Notes under the pieces: model-generated
The model's database searches: none
What the model saw: the letters and a program-made list of their open reading frames with translations, nothing else
Told to the model about the DNA's origin: nothing
DNA from: Mucilaginibacter sp. L3T2-6
GTDB lineage: Bacteria; Bacteroidota; Bacteroidia; Sphingobacteriales; Sphingobacteriaceae
Length of the DNA stretch: 64,000 bases
Direction of reading: 5' to 3'
Assembly: GCF_030519355.1 (NCBI RefSeq)
Contig: NZ_JAUMKC010000018.1
Coordinates: 1 to 64,000 of the forward strand
Program-made: the position numbers and the translations under genes
Shown here: in pieces, positions 36,018 to 44,400 of the stretch
Position numbering within the stretch: the stretch's first letter is position 1
Layout: every line of letters begins with the position of its first letter

Positions 36018-37145
36018 ATGAAACTTTTCGACGTATATCCTATCAATCCCATCAACATCGTTAAAGGTGTTGGCAGCCTCGTTTATGATGATAAAGGCAC
36101 CGAGTACCTGGATCTTTACGGGGGGCATGCCGTGATATCTATTGGCCACACCAATCCGCATTATGTAATGCGACTGGAAGACCAGCTGCACCAGATTGGG
36201 TTCTACTCAAACTCTGTGGAGATTCCCCTGCAAAAGCAACTGGCTGAAAAGCTCGGACAGGTATCGGGTAAAGAGGATTATCAATTGTTTTTGTGCAACT
36301 CCGGCGCCGAAGCCAACGAAAACGCATTAAAGCTTGCTTCATTTTATAATTTAAAAAAGAAAGTTATTGCATTTAAAGGCGCATTCCATGGCCGTACTTC
36401 GCTGGCGGTTTCTGCAACGGACAATCCCAAGATAATCGCCCCGGTTAACGAAACCAATAACATAATTTTTCTCCCATGGAAAGATGAAACCGCGCTGGTT
36501 GAGGCATTTGAGACAAATGATATTTCATCTGTTATTATAGAAGGCATACAGGGCGTTGGGGGTATACAGGTTGCTCCGGAAGGTTTCCTGCAGAAGATCA
36601 GGTCGCTTTGCGATGAGCATAATGCCGTATTTATCGCCGATTCGGTGCAATGCGGTTATGGGCGCAGCGGTAAATTCTTTTCGCACGATTTTGCCGGTGT
36701 AAACGCCGATATCTATACCATGGCCAAAGGCATGGGTAATGGTTTTCCAATAGGAGGTATCATTATCTCGCCAAAAATAAAGCCCGCTTATGGTATGCTG
36801 GGTACTACCTTTGGCGGTAACCATCTGGCTTGTGCCGCTGGTTTAGCTGTGTTGGAAGTGATTGAGCGCGATAATCTGCTGCAAAATGCCGCTGAAGTTG
36901 GAGGCTATTTAATTGAGGAATTGAAAAAGTTTAAACAGGTTGTTGAAGTTCGCGGACGTGGGTTAATGATTGGCATTGAATTGCCTGCCGAACTTTCCAG
37001 CGTACGCAAAGACCTGCTGTTTAAACACCATATATTTACAGGCGAAGCCAAACCGAACGTAGTAAGGCTGTTGCCTGCGCTAAACTTAACAAAAGCATAT
37101 GCCGACAGATTTTTGGAGGCCTTTGCTGAAACGCTTAATCAATAA
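36018..37145 (+). CDS. argD: Acylornithine aminotransferase
   Basis: The ATG at 36018 (MKLFDVYPINPINIVKGVGS) is preferred over a TTG nine bases upstream, giving 375 residues. It is a class III PLP aminotransferase: SGAEANENALKLA, AFHGRT, the D-x-V-Q-C-G-Y-G motif (IADSVQCGYGRSGKFF) and the PLP lysine in AKGMGNGFPIGG. In Bacteroidota arg operons this enzyme interconverts N-acylglutamate semialdehyde and N-acylornithine. Acetyl versus succinyl preference cannot be read from the enzyme itself. The gap to argF' is 17 bases. Confidence 0.93.
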   Translation: MKLFDVYPINPINIVKGVGSLVYDDKGTEYLDLYGGHAVISIGHTNPHYVMRLEDQLHQIGFYSNSVEIPLQKQLAEKLGQVSGKEDYQLFLCNSGAEANENALKLASFYNLKKKVIAFKGAFHGRTSLAVSATDNPKIIAPVNETNNIIFLPWKDETALVEAFETNDISSVIIEGIQGVGGIQVAPEGFLQKIRSLCDEHNAVFIADSVQCGYGRSGKFFSHDFAGVNADIYTMAKGMGNGFPIGGIIISPKIKPAYGMLGTTFGGNHLACAAGLAVLEVIERDNLLQNAAEVGGYLIEELKKFKQVVEVRGRGLMIGIELPAELSSVRKDLLFKHHIFTGEAKPNVVRLLPALNLTKAYADRFLEAFAETLNQ

Positions 37146-37162
37146 CACGCTAAACTCCGCCC

Positions 37163-38113
37163 ATGAAACTATTTTCATCCGTAAATGATGTCCCTGATGT
37201 TCAATTACTTGTTAAGGAGGCGCTGCGTCTGAAGCAGAACCCCTATGCGCACAAAGACCTCGGCGAAAACAAAACCATAGCCCTGGTGTTCCTGAACCCA
37301 AGCTTACGAACCCGCATGAGCACTCAAAAAGCTGCATTGAACCTTGGCATGAACGTAATGGTGCTGAATATGGATAAAGAAGGCTGGGCGCTGGAACTGC
37401 GTGACAATGTGATTATGAACGGTACTGCCGTTGAGCATATCCGCGAGGCGGCAGCTGTGATGGGGCAATATGCCGATATCATTGCTGTTCGTTCATTTCC
37501 CGGCTTAAAGGACAGGGATGAGGACTATAACGAGGTTATTTTCAATAAATTTGTTGAGTTTTGCGGCGTGCCGGTTGTAAGTCTCGAATCAGCTACCCGT
37601 CATCCCCTGCAAAGTCTGGCAGATCTGATTACTATTACCGAACTCAAAAAACGCGATCGCCCTAAAGTGGTATTAACCTGGGCGCCGCACATAAAACCAT
37701 TGCCGCAGGCTGTACCTAACTCTTTTGCCGAATGGATGTGCAGGGCTGATGTAGAATTCACCATAGCTAACCCTGAAGGATACGAGTTATGCGGGGACTT
37801 TACCAAAGGGGCTATCATCACCCACAACCAGCATGAAGCATTGGCAGATGCCGATTTCATCTACGTAAAAAACTGGTCGGCTTACGAGCCTTATGGAAAG
37901 GTAAGCCCGGTTAGCGAAGATTGGATGCTGACTAATGAGCGTTTGAAAATTACCAATGATGCTAAGATAATGCATTGCCTGCCCGTAAGGCGCGATTTGG
38001 AGCTGTCTTCGGAAATACTGAATGGCTCGTCGTCGATAGTTGTGCATGAGGCGGGTAATCGTGTCTGGGCTGCGCAGGCTGTATTGAAAAGGATGCTGGA
38101 AGGATTGGGTTAA
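37163..38113 (+). CDS. argF': N-acylornithine carbamoyltransferase ArgF', probably succinyl type
   Basis: A 316-residue transcarbamylase of the Bacteroidota/Xanthomonas family that acts on acylated ornithine. The carbamoyl-phosphate loop is SLRTR (47-51), followed by STQKAALNLGMN, and the ornithine side has HCLPVRRD near the C-terminus. From memory of the published B. fragilis and Xanthomonas structures, residue 90 decides the acyl group: Glu favours acetyl, while small or hydrophobic residues favour succinyl (Pro in B. fragilis). Here it is Val90 in NGTAVEH, which favours N-succinylornithine. It is the last arg gene; argB, argE/succinyl deacylase and argH are absent from the window. Confidence 0.9.
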   Translation: MKLFSSVNDVPDVQLLVKEALRLKQNPYAHKDLGENKTIALVFLNPSLRTRMSTQKAALNLGMNVMVLNMDKEGWALELRDNVIMNGTAVEHIREAAAVMGQYADIIAVRSFPGLKDRDEDYNEVIFNKFVEFCGVPVVSLESATRHPLQSLADLITITELKKRDRPKVVLTWAPHIKPLPQAVPNSFAEWMCRADVEFTIANPEGYELCGDFTKGAIITHNQHEALADADFIYVKNWSAYEPYGKVSPVSEDWMLTNERLKITNDAKIMHCLPVRRDLELSSEILNGSSSIVVHEAGNRVWAAQAVLKRMLEGLG

Positions 38114-38141
38114 TCTACGGTGTTTCGTAATTTCACTCGTC

Positions 38142-38765
38142 ATGTACATATTGTCTTTTAATAAATTCGATAACGTTGAAGAGGCTTTCGCCTTTATGCA
38201 GCGTTATAGCTTCGCAACTATCGTGACTGCAAAAGATGGCTTACCCGTGGCAACGCATCTGCCGTTTGTTGTGATAAAAAAAGATGATAAAATCATTTTG
38301 CGCTCGCACTTCGCTAAAGCCAACCCGCAATCAGAAGACATTTTCACGGGCAAGTCGCTCGTAATATTTACGGAGCCTCACGCTTATATCTCACCAAAAA
38401 ACTACGAAAAAGTACAGAATGTCCCAACCTGGAATTACCTGGCTGTGCACGCTTATGGCAATTGTGTTGTATTAGACGGCGAAGAACAGAAAGCCGCGTT
38501 GCTTACAGAGACCATTAAATATTATGAAGCCGGTTATCTGAAACAGTATAATAGCCTATCCGAAGAATACAAGCAGCGCATGATGAAAGGAATCGTCGCT
38601 TTCGAGATGGTGGTTGATGATTTGCAAGCCAAAAAGAAACTCAGCCAGAATCGTAGCGAGTTGGAACGCGAAAACGTTATTGAACATTTAAGTAAGTCTG
38701 AAAATCAGAATGAGCAGGACATTGCTGCTTATATGAAGAACCTTATTAGCAGCCCCCAATTTTAA
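38142..38765 (+). CDS. PaiB family FMN-binding regulator-like protein
   Basis: A 207-residue protein with the PaiB arrangement: split-barrel FMN-binding N-terminus (SFATIVTAKDGLPVATHLPF), HFAKANPQ, TEPHAYISPKNYEK, VPTWNYLAVHAYG and a C-terminal GIVAFEMVVDDLQAKKKLSQN. In Bacillus PaiB affects sporulation and protease genes, but most members are uncharacterised flavin proteins. It follows argF' by 28 bases and may be transcribed with the operon, though nothing links it to arginine. Confidence 0.88.
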   Translation: MYILSFNKFDNVEEAFAFMQRYSFATIVTAKDGLPVATHLPFVVIKKDDKIILRSHFAKANPQSEDIFTGKSLVIFTEPHAYISPKNYEKVQNVPTWNYLAVHAYGNCVVLDGEEQKAALLTETIKYYEAGYLKQYNSLSEEYKQRMMKGIVAFEMVVDDLQAKKKLSQNRSELERENVIEHLSKSENQNEQDIAAYMKNLISSPQF

Positions 38766-38808
38766 GGTCTTTAGCCCTTAATCTTTCAGCTTTATCTTCC
38801 CTTGAATA

Positions 38809-38841
38809 TTTGCTAATTATATTAGTATTTTTCTATATTTG
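38809..38841 (+). promoter_or_regulatory. dinB promoter with -33 TTTG and -7 TATATTTG
   Basis: TTTG at 38809-38812 and TATATTTG at 38834-38841 match the Bacteroidota housekeeping consensus with 21 bases between. The ATG at 38846 lies four bases after the -7 element, at about the expected transcription start, so the mRNA would be leaderless or nearly so. Confidence 0.7.
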
Positions 38842-38845
38842 TGTC

Positions 38846-40030
38846 ATGCCCGGCAAACGCATCATCATGCATATCGACCTTGATTCGTTCTTCGTTTCTG
38901 TGGAGCGAAAATTCGATCCGTCATTGATTGGCAAGCCTGTTATCATCGGCGGCTCGGCGGAAAGGGGAGTGGTAGCCAGTTGCAGCTACGAGGCGCGTAA
39001 GTACGGTATTCATTCGGCAATGTCGAGCAAGCTGGCGCATAAGCTTTGTCCGCACGCTATTTTCCTACGGGGATCACACGGGCGCTATGGCGAGGCCAGC
39101 CGCGAGGTTACTGAGATTATCCAAAATGCGGTACCGCTATATATGAAAACGTCCATTGATGAATTTTACATTGATTATACCGGCATGGATCGCTTTCATA
39201 ACTGTTACCAGCATGCCAGTGAATTGCGGCAAAAAATAATGCGGGAGACCGGGCTACCTATTTCGTTTGGCATGTCGTCGGGAAAAACGGTATCTAAAAT
39301 GGCCACCAACCAAGCCAAACCCAATGGGCAGCTGTATATTCCGCACGGTAAAGAAAAAGAGTTTTTAGCTCCTCTGGCCATCGGTAAAATTCCGGGCTTG
39401 GGCGAGAGCACTGCGGCTAAGCTTAACCAATATGGTATAGAAAGGATTGCCCAGTTGCAGAAAACTGATATCCGTTTCCTGGAAGCGATACTCGGAAAGG
39501 CAGGGCGTTATCTTTGGGATAAGGCGAATGGCATTGATGAAGGCGAAATCGTGCCGCATCACGAGCGCAAATCCATCTCTACTGAGCATACATTCCATAA
39601 GAACGTTTCCGACCGGCAGAATCTTGAGAATATATTGGTATCTATGACCGAGGAGCTTTCATCCAAGCTTCGCAAGGAGAATAAATTAGCGTCGTGCATG
39701 GCCATCAAAGTACGCTATGCCAATTTTGAAACACATACCCAGCAGGAGAAAATACCTTTAACTGCTGCAGAGCATATATTAATCCCGGGAGTTAAAAACC
39801 TGCTGAAAAAGGCCTGGAACCAGCACCGGCCGGTCCGGCTTATTGGTGTAAGGTTAAGCAACCTGGCCAGCGGCAGCTACCAGATAAACCTTTTTGAGGA
39901 CAATGAAGAGCAGATACGCCTTTACCAGGCAATGGATAAAATAAATTTTAAATTTGGCGAGAAGACAGTTTGCAGGGCGGCAGGAATGGAGATAGGGACG
40001 AGGAACTTTAATCCGTTTATGCGTGGATAG
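38846..40030 (+). CDS. dinB: DNA polymerase IV (Y-family)
   Basis: I place the start at ATG 38846 (MPGKRIIMHIDLDSFFVSVE), because the frame opening at 38810 would begin inside the promoter. The protein is 394 residues. Catalytic carboxylates lie in HIDLDSFF and SIDEFYIDYT (Phe where many polymerases have Ala). The little-finger domain follows, and QINLF near residue 355 is a likely beta-clamp-binding peptide. The enzyme performs low-fidelity translesion synthesis. No LexA-type box was seen next to the promoter, so SOS control is not evident. Confidence 0.95.
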   Translation: MPGKRIIMHIDLDSFFVSVERKFDPSLIGKPVIIGGSAERGVVASCSYEARKYGIHSAMSSKLAHKLCPHAIFLRGSHGRYGEASREVTEIIQNAVPLYMKTSIDEFYIDYTGMDRFHNCYQHASELRQKIMRETGLPISFGMSSGKTVSKMATNQAKPNGQLYIPHGKEKEFLAPLAIGKIPGLGESTAAKLNQYGIERIAQLQKTDIRFLEAILGKAGRYLWDKANGIDEGEIVPHHERKSISTEHTFHKNVSDRQNLENILVSMTEELSSKLRKENKLASCMAIKVRYANFETHTQQEKIPLTAAEHILIPGVKNLLKKAWNQHRPVRLIGVRLSNLASGSYQINLFEDNEEQIRLYQAMDKINFKFGEKTVCRAAGMEIGTRNFNPFMRG

Positions 40031-40199
40031 ATTCATATAATACCAAATGTATATTACTTTAATATCGGAGGATTTACCTGGGCCCGTGTCTCACAATTTC
40101 CCGTAGAGCAGGGTAAAACCAAGCTGTGGAGACACAACCGGAGGGGTAACTGTTGATTCATATGGTAACAACGATGTCAATCCCATTATTCAACAAATT

Positions 40200-40727
40200 T
40201 TACGGATATAGTTCCCGTCTCATCAGCAGATCCGTTTGCACATCATCTCCGAGCATGAAATTATGTCTACCAACTAAGCGAAAGCCATTGCGTTCATAAA
40301 ACGAGATAGCCCGATGATTATGCTCCCAAACGCCGAGCCAGATGTAGTCCATTTTTTTATTTAAGGCAGTATTGATCGCAAAATTGATCAGTTGCGAGCC
40401 GATTTGTTTTTTATGGTGTGCGCGCGATACATAAATGCGTTCTATCTCAAGAGCCTGAGGGTCTTTAAATTCGTTTTGTGCGGCGTTAAAGTTGAGCTTA
40501 ATATAGCCGGCGATTTCCTCGCCGTCCCTGGCAAAATAAAACCGGGAGTCAGGGTTCATCAGTTCTGAAAGAATTTTTTCCGGCGTAAATGCTATAGAAG
40601 TATAGGCATCGATATTTTTTTGCTCATTGACCGGGGGACCGAAAAAATCCAGAAAAGTGCTTAAGCTTAGTTGGAGCAATGAGTCTGCATCGCTAATCTG
40701 TACAGGAACTATCTGAATGTTATCCAA
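40200..40727 (-). CDS. GNAT family N-acetyltransferase
   Basis: A 175-residue GNAT protein with the acetyl-CoA loop RAHHKKQIGSQLINFAINTA and motif B HNHRAISFYERNGFRLVGRH near the C-terminus. It resembles RimI/diamine-type acetyltransferases, and the substrate is unknown. The only usable start is a TTG at 40727: upstream the frame closes quickly and no ATG occurs until well into the conserved domain. It is last in a minus-strand group that begins with an ECF sigma factor, but 74 bases separate it from the next gene up. Confidence 0.8.
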   Translation of the reverse strand: MDNIQIVPVQISDADSLLQLSLSTFLDFFGPPVNEQKNIDAYTSIAFTPEKILSELMNPDSRFYFARDGEEIAGYIKLNFNAAQNEFKDPQALEIERIYVSRAHHKKQIGSQLINFAINTALNKKMDYIWLGVWEHNHRAISFYERNGFRLVGRHNFMLGDDVQTDLLMRRELYP

Positions 40728-40800
40728 CTTAGGTAGGGTTAAAACTAATTACAAGATTAGTATTTTTCATTCGCACATTTGCATATACGCATATCAAAAA

Positions 40801-41391
40801 TCAATCAAACTGTTCCTGCAGCCTGATGAGCCTGTCGATCATCAGATTCAGCTTCTCTTCTTCGTTTTTAAACATGCGGGGCTTCAGGTAGAATGTGATA
40901 AACAAAAACCAGATGATGATAGAGCCGTAGGTTATCAGTTTGAAATACGTCGGCGCGTCTTCCAGAACTTCAACAAAGTACAGGGCCAGGCCGGTGCTTA
41001 TCATCACCATAAAAAAGTAATAGAACCAGCCGATGGTTTTACTTCGGTTTTTCTGGTACTCCTTCAGGGTATTTAAATATTCTGTTGGGTTTTGTGTAAG
41101 GTCGTGTTTGTTTAAGATATGATAATGACGTACTATGAGGGACAGGTACATCAGCATTGTAACCAGTATGATAAGTATGCCAATTATAGTGGCGGGTGAG
41201 CGGAATGAGAAGAAAAACGTTATGATAAAAGCGCAAACAATTAAACCGATCATACCAACAATTCCCCAGTATAACCTACTGGTTATACCACGAATGCCTT
41301 TCTTTACCTGCTTCAGCGCCTCATCCACCGAAAGCGTGTCGCGTTTTGGCTGTCCCTGCCAAACGGACATTAAGTGCTCAAATTCTTTCAT
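40801..41391 (-). CDS. Four-helix membrane protein, partner of the ECF sigma factor
   Basis: No characterised family was recognised. The 196-residue protein has a cytoplasmic N-terminus of about 40 residues (MKEFEHLMSVWQGQPKRDTL), four predicted TM segments (about 43-65, 68-88, 122-142 and 148-167) and a charged C-terminus (FKNEEEKLNLMIDRLIRL). Its start overlaps the end of the sigma factor gene by 14 bases, so the two are translationally coupled. That is the usual place for an anti-sigma factor or accessory membrane protein, which is an inference from position only. Confidence 0.7.
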   Translation of the reverse strand: MKEFEHLMSVWQGQPKRDTLSVDEALKQVKKGIRGITSRLYWGIVGMIGLIVCAFIITFFFSFRSPATIIGILIILVTMLMYLSLIVRHYHILNKHDLTQNPTEYLNTLKEYQKNRSKTIGWFYYFFMVMISTGLALYFVEVLEDAPTYFKLITYGSIIIWFLFITFYLKPRMFKNEEEKLNLMIDRLIRLQEQFD

Positions 41392-41875
41392 AGTGGTTGT
41401 ATAATTCTGTTAACTTCTGTTTAATACGATAGATTTTTACCCGCAAATTCCCCTCTGATATGCCCGACACCTCTGCGATCTCGGGATATGGCACCTCATC
41501 CAGTACCATCGTAATGATTATTCTTTCCGACTCTTCCAACTTTGATATGCACTTATACAGCAGCGCAACCTGCTCATTTTTTTCAGATACTTCTTCTTTT
41601 TTTGTTTCAGATATTAAGGGTGTAAGCTCATCCTTTGCCTGTCGCTTTTCCGACCGCAAGTAGGTTAGACAGGTATTAACTGCGATGCGGTAAATCCAGG
41701 TCGAGATCATCGCCTGGTTACGGAACTTATCGAGGTTTTGCCAGACTTTTAAAAATGTTTCCTGTAAAAGATCGCTCGCAGAATCGTCGTCACCGGTGTA
41801 ACCGTAACATAAATGGTAGATTTTTTTTGAATTGGCTTCGTAAATCTTCTTAAAAGCTGCTTCCTTTTCCGCCAC
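41378..41875 (-). CDS. ECF-type RNA polymerase sigma factor
   Basis: A 165-residue sigma-70 family protein with region 2 (SASDLLQETFLKVWQNLDKF, ISTWIYRIAVNTCLTYLR) and region 4 (LEESERIIITMVLDEVPYPE, then EGNLRVKIYRIKQKLTE), and no regions 1 or 3. It starts at GTG. Extracytoplasmic-function sigma factors direct transcription of small regulons and are normally held by an anti-sigma factor; the overlapping downstream membrane gene is the candidate here. Target promoters were not identified. Confidence 0.92.
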   Translation of the reverse strand: MAEKEAAFKKIYEANSKKIYHLCYGYTGDDDSASDLLQETFLKVWQNLDKFRNQAMISTWIYRIAVNTCLTYLRSEKRQAKDELTPLISETKKEEVSEKNEQVALLYKCISKLEESERIIITMVLDEVPYPEIAEVSGISEGNLRVKIYRIKQKLTELYNHYERI

Positions 41876-41917
41876 TATCAGTTAATTTATTGGTTAGATT
41901 TTGTAACTGCAAAGATG

Positions 41918-42445
41918 TTACAACAAATAGTCATTCTTGTAGAACCAGGGAAATTTTTTTTCGGCTTCTTCAATTAGGTTATTATAATCGTTAGCGTAAT
42001 CAAATTGCAGGTCCTCGTGCAATTTGTTAATGGCCGCCGCAATTTTCTGTACCTGCCGTATCAATATCATACGCATCGGCTTGTAGGAAGTATTACGGTT
42101 AATGTACTGAAGGTAGTTATGGCAAAAACCCAGCAACAGTTCAATTTCCGCCGGTTTGGATGCCATGAATTTCACATATTTACTGATAAGCCTTAAAATT
42201 TTGCGAACGCTTTTTGCCGCCTGGTAACTATGAGAAGACAACTGACTCATAGCGAAACCAACTTCGGCTTTTACCTGTTCGATAAAAGCATCTTCGTTAT
42301 GTGCTTCGAATAATAAATAGGCGAGAAGTTCCTTATTTTCTTTTTTATAACGAGCTAATCTCAGGCATAAATCAGCCAACTGTTCAGCGGATAAGTGCTG
42401 CACTTCTTTTTTTATGTCCTGTAGTCCGTAAGTGGTGATGCTCAT
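41918..42445 (-). CDS. Uncharacterised helical protein
   Basis: This is a 175-residue cytoplasmic protein that I do not recognise. It is almost entirely alpha-helical and charged, with no signal peptide or TM segment: LSAEQLADLCLRLARYKKEN, then several helices with SVRKILRLISKYVKFM and FCHNYLQYINRN. It ends about 40 bases upstream of the sigma factor gene on the same strand, so it may be the first gene of that group. The function is unknown. Confidence 0.65.
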   Translation of the reverse strand: MSITTYGLQDIKKEVQHLSAEQLADLCLRLARYKKENKELLAYLLFEAHNEDAFIEQVKAEVGFAMSQLSSHSYQAAKSVRKILRLISKYVKFMASKPAEIELLLGFCHNYLQYINRNTSYKPMRMILIRQVQKIAAAINKLHEDLQFDYANDYNNLIEEAEKKFPWFYKNDYLL

Positions 42446-42634
42446 TCTTCAGGTTGCAATTTACGAATTGGTTGTAATAGTTGTAGATGTTGTATTGGTT
42501 GCAAATGTTTAGCTGGAAACCAACCGGTATCATTAACATTTATTACACATTTCATAAACAAACGTTGTTTGTTATAGTTGGCATAAATCAATATCATTGC
42601 ATAAACCAATTACCCTTTACCTAATACTTTACTT

Positions 42635-44350
42635 ATGGCGGATACTGTAAACATAAACGGCAAAGCGAAATCTGACTATACTTATGATGCGATTGTTATT
42701 GGCTCCGGCATCAGCGGCGGCTGGGCTGCAAAAGAGCTGACCGAACGTGGCCTGAAAACCATTATGCTTGAGCGTGGCCGCAATTTTGAACATTTAAAAG
42801 ATTATAAGTCAGCATCAAAAGACCCATGGGATTTTGAGCATCGGGGTAACCCAACGCAATTGGAAAGGAAGGCCCGTCCGGTTATTTCCCGCGGATGGGG
42901 CGCTTATGAGCCGATTATGGATTATTGGGCCAATGAACAGGATGCACCATATACCGAGATAAAACCGTTCAACTGGTGGCGCTCCTATCAGCTTGGAGGG
43001 CGTTCCATACTATGGGGACGCCAGAGCTACCGCTGGAGCGACTTTGATTTTGAAGCGAATTTGAAAGACGGGTGGGCTATTGACTGGCCGATACGCTATA
43101 AAGACATTGCACCCTGGTACGACCACGTAGAAAAGTTTGCCGGGGTAAATGGTTCAAAAGAAGGTTTGCCGCAACTTCCGGACGGACAGTTTCTGAAGCC
43201 GATGGATTTGAATGTGGTAGAGAAGGATGTAGCCGAAAGGATAAAAAAACATTACAATAATACCCGGCACATGATTATCGGCCGCAGTGCTAACCTTACA
43301 GAGGCGATACCTGGACGCACTAAATGCCAGTTCAGGAACCGCTGTTGGGAGGGATGTCCTTTTGGGGGGTATTTTAGTACGCAATCATCAACACTACCGG
43401 CGGCGATGGCAACGGGAAATTTAAAAGTGCGGCCGTTCTCCATCGTCACTAAGATACTTTACGATAAGGATAGCAAAAAAGCTACCGGTGTTGAGGTTTT
43501 GGATGCAGAAACACATCAAACCTATCAATACTATGCTAAAATAGTTTTTGTAAATGCCTCTGCATTAAACAGTGCATGGGTGTTGATGAATTCGGCAACC
43601 GATATCTGGCCGGACGGACTCGGCAGCAGCAGCGGTGAACTGGGTCACAACATTATGGACCATCACTATAATCTCGGTGCATCCGGCACAGTAGAAGGCT
43701 TTGAGGATAAGTACTATTTCGGCAGGCGCCCAAATGGTGTCTATGTAGTGCGTTTCGCCAATTTACCGGGGGACCACAAACGTGATTTTATTCGCGGCTT
43801 TGGCTACCAGGGCGGTGCAAGCCGTGAAGGCTGGAGCCGTAACGTGGCGGAACTGAATGTCGGCGCTAAATTTAAAGAAGCTATTACTGAGCCTGGTCAA
43901 TGGACTATTGGTATCGGCGGCTTTGGCGAATTACTGCCTTATCACGAAAATAAAATCACCCTCGATCCCAATAGGAAAGATAAATGGGGTCTGCCTGTAC
44001 TTGCGATGGACGCTGAAATAAAGGATAACGAGAAAAAGATGCGCGTAGATATCGTGAAAGAGGCTAAAGAAATGCTAGAGAGCGCGGGTGTAAAAAACAT
44101 ACAAACCTGGGACAGGGGCCACAACGTGGGCGACGGCATACACGAAATGGGCACCGCGCGCATGGGGCGTGACCCAAAAACCTCAGTATTGAATGAGCAC
44201 AACCAGGTTTGGGACGCGAAGAATGTTTTTGTTACTGACGGCGCAGCGATGGTTTCGTCGGCTTGCCAGAACCCGTCATTGACATATATGGCGTTAACGG
44301 CCCGTGCTGCAAATTTTGCTGCTGATGAGTTGAAAAAAGGAAACATTTAG
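42635..44350 (+). CDS. GMC family FAD-dependent dehydrogenase with predicted 3Fe-4S site (copy 1)
   Basis: A 571-residue GMC oxidoreductase. The FAD-binding Rossmann motif IGSGISGGWAAKEL is at 22-35 with ERG at 46-48. The catalytic His lies in HEMGTARMG near residue 503, and NPSLT is near the C-terminus. Cys231, Cys237 and Cys241 form C-x5-C-x3-C followed by PFGG, the pattern that holds a 3Fe-4S cluster in FAD glucose and gluconate dehydrogenases. This suggests electrons leave to a quinone or cytochrome rather than to oxygen. No signal peptide or small/cytochrome subunit is adjacent. A close paralogue is at 59239-60963. The substrate is probably a sugar or sugar acid, by inference. Confidence 0.9.
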   Translation: MADTVNINGKAKSDYTYDAIVIGSGISGGWAAKELTERGLKTIMLERGRNFEHLKDYKSASKDPWDFEHRGNPTQLERKARPVISRGWGAYEPIMDYWANEQDAPYTEIKPFNWWRSYQLGGRSILWGRQSYRWSDFDFEANLKDGWAIDWPIRYKDIAPWYDHVEKFAGVNGSKEGLPQLPDGQFLKPMDLNVVEKDVAERIKKHYNNTRHMIIGRSANLTEAIPGRTKCQFRNRCWEGCPFGGYFSTQSSTLPAAMATGNLKVRPFSIVTKILYDKDSKKATGVEVLDAETHQTYQYYAKIVFVNASALNSAWVLMNSATDIWPDGLGSSSGELGHNIMDHHYNLGASGTVEGFEDKYYFGRRPNGVYVVRFANLPGDHKRDFIRGFGYQGGASREGWSRNVAELNVGAKFKEAITEPGQWTIGIGGFGELLPYHENKITLDPNRKDKWGLPVLAMDAEIKDNEKKMRVDIVKEAKEMLESAGVKNIQTWDRGHNVGDGIHEMGTARMGRDPKTSVLNEHNQVWDAKNVFVTDGAAMVSSACQNPSLTYMALTARAANFAADELKKGNI

Positions 44351-44359
44351 CACAATCTT

Positions 44360-44391
44360 AAACTTATGAAGTTGAAAAACTTTGTAAGTTT
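44360..44391 (+). other. RNA hairpin with GAAA tetraloop between the GMC and phosphotransferase genes
   Basis: AAACTTATGAAGTT (44360-44373) and AACTTTGTAAGTTT (44378-44391) pair along 14 positions around GAAA. Two of the pairs are G-U wobbles that only work in plus-strand RNA. It begins ten bases after the GMC stop and ends nine before the next ATG. The right arm also contains TAAGTTTG, a perfect -7 element, so the site may combine a 3' end structure with a promoter. Confidence 0.55.
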
Positions 44392-44400
44392 GAGCCAGCC

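Noticed and set aside
42446..42510. Repeated GGTTG-like words before the first GMC gene as a tandem repeat
   Set aside because: Irregular unit length and low complexity; no defined repeat unit.
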